DNA of 37,996 nt, taken from DASSYK01 sp036258315 (GTDB lineage Bacteria > Actinomycetota > Thermoleophilia > Solirubrobacterales > 70-9). The DNA lies in the NCBI GenBank assembly GCA_036258315.1, contig DATADX010000045.1, positions 1-37,996 of the forward strand. Direction: 5' to 3'. The notes under the pieces are model-generated. The model had not been told where the DNA came from, searched no databases, and worked only from the letters and a program-made list of their open reading frames with translations. Position 1 is the first letter of the stretch. Each line of letters begins with the position of its first letter. The position numbers were made by a program, and so were the translations under genes. Below, in pieces: positions 37,382 to 37,996 of this stretch.

Positions 37382-37996
37382 CTAACAGCCGAGCTGTCGC
37401 GCGATCACCATCTGCTGCACCTCGTCGGTCCCCTCGCCGATGGTGAGGATCTTGGCGTCGCGGTAGAAGCGGCAGACCGGGTACTCCTCGATGTAGCCGT
37501 AGCCGCCGTGGATCTGCACGGCCTCCTCCGTCGCCCGCACGGCGAGCCGGCCGGTGATCAGCTTCGCCTGCGCTGCAGTCAGCGTGAAGGGCTCGCCGCG
37601 GTCCTTGAGGACGGCCGCCCGGTAGACGAGCAGGCGGGCGGCCTCGATCTGCGCGGAGATATCGGCGATCTTGGCCTGGATGGCCTGGAAGTGCGAGATC
37701 GGCTGGCCGAAGGCGCGGCGCTCCTTCGCGTATGAGATCGCCTCGTCGAGCGCGCCCTGCGCCAGGCCGACGCCCATCGCGGCGACCCCGATGCGGCCAC
37801 CGTCGAGAATCTGGAGGAACTGCTTGAAGCCCTCGCCGCGGCGTCCGAGCAGGTTGCCCTCCGGGACGCGGCAGTCGTCGAAGGCGAGCGGCCTCGTGTC
37901 GGAGGCGTTCCATCCCATCTTCCGATACGGCTCACCCGCCTCGTAGCCGGGAGTCCCGTTCGGGACGATGAGGTTGGAGATCTCCTTGCTTCCGTT
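37382..37996 (-). CDS. Acyl-CoA dehydrogenase, C-terminal part (cut by window edge)
   Basis: The frame is open to the last base of the window on the minus strand, leaving 204 residues; the start is outside. The visible part covers the end of the middle beta domain (NGTPGYEAGEPYRKMGW, FDDCRVPEGNLLG) and the C-terminal helical domain with GRIGVAAMGVGLAQGALDEA, RRAFGQPISHFQAIQ, QIHGGYGYIEEYPVCRFYRDAKI and IGEGTDEVQQ; the Glu of GEGTDE corresponds to the catalytic base of short/branched-chain enzymes, and QIHGGYGY is the FAD-binding signature. It catalyses alpha,beta-dehydrogenation of an acyl-CoA with electron transfer flavoprotein as acceptor. Chain-length specificity cannot be judged. It converges on meaB with an 117-base gap. 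Confidence 0.93.
   Translation of the reverse strand, partial: NGSKEISNLIVPNGTPGYEAGEPYRKMGWNASDTRPLAFDDCRVPEGNLLGRRGEGFKQFLQILDGGRIGVAAMGVGLAQGALDEAISYAKERRAFGQPISHFQAIQAKIADISAQIEAARLLVYRAAVLKDRGEPFTLTAAQAKLITGRLAVRATEEAVQIHGGYGYIEEYPVCRFYRDAKILTIGEGTDEVQQMVIARQLGC

Noticed and set aside
37257..37385. Small 42-codon frame overlapping the end of meaB
   Set aside because: Possible start codons lack a properly spaced ribosome binding site and the first half is just a shifted Arg/Ala reading. The last 24 codons (from ATG 37311, ADEVAKRDADEITAVP) look more protein-like, so a tiny gene cannot be fully excluded.
1..37996. tRNA, rRNA, CRISPR arrays, insertion sequences or phage genes
   Set aside because: No cloverleaf, no regularly spaced direct repeats, no transposase or integrase motifs and no terminal inverted repeats were seen.

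Overview
The window is chromosomal DNA from a high-GC, monoderm-type actinobacterium. GC-rich codon use, many ATGA or TGATG stop/start overlaps, GTG/TTG starts, several apparently leaderless genes, and type IV pilus genes without a secretin gene all fit the deep-branching classes (Thermoleophilia or Rubrobacteria-like, Solirubrobacterales being my best guess). The taxonomic call is inference from gene content, not from a marker alignment.

Layout. 1-4013: end of a membrane protein, class II fructose-1,6-bisphosphatase (glpX), an NAD(P)-binding epimerase-like protein, then a leftward pair (YihY-family membrane protein and an unknown protein). 4014-6242: a 358-bp leader with a clear housekeeping promoter, the primary sigma factor rpoD, a DUF202 membrane protein that lacks any ordinary start codon, and a small unknown protein. 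6287-21765: a 15.5-kb type IV pilus locus in the order pilT-like, thioredoxin-fold protein, pilB, pilT, pilC, [c-di-GMP-I riboswitch] pilA, three minor prepilins, pilD, pilM, pilN, pilO, and a PilP-like membrane protein. 21812-23915: an HxlR-type regulator and a large unknown protein. 23997-28768: a leftward pair of ArsA/Get3-type ATPases divergent from a parA-ftsZ operon whose FtsZ has a 190-residue N-terminal extension. 28832-30957: a gamma-glutamyltransferase-like enzyme and a Lon N-terminal-domain protein. 30998-36290: two methyltransferases, a GH57 glucan branching enzyme, a GT4 glycosyltransferase, a small membrane protein and a left-handed beta-helix acyltransferase, closely resembling the mycobacterial Rv3030-Rv3032 polymethylated-polysaccharide genes. 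36311-37996: the mutase chaperone GTPase MeaB and the end of an acyl-CoA dehydrogenase.

The most striking feature is how the pilus locus appears to be controlled. Four pil units are preceded by sequences resembling the WhiG/FliA (sigma-28 class) promoter TAAA-N15-GCCGATAA. pilA additionally has a complete class I c-di-GMP riboswitch (12761-12853), a hairpin that buries its ribosome binding site (12897-12916) and a strong private terminator (13417-13452). In Streptomyces and Rubrobacter, WhiG is held by the anti-sigma RsiG together with c-di-GMP, and in Rubrobacter radiotolerans that switch controls type IV pili. This locus would therefore add an RNA-level c-di-GMP checkpoint on the major pilin to a transcriptional one, and PilB also carries a possible (degenerate) MshEN c-di-GMP-binding domain.

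A second point of interest is the ParA-FtsZ operon: FtsZ is complete (GTP loop, catalytic T7 loop, C-terminal peptide) but carries a long charged N-terminus with lysine-rich, histone-H1-like repeats, and it is translated from a start overlapping parA. No tRNA, rRNA, CRISPR array, insertion sequence or prophage was seen.
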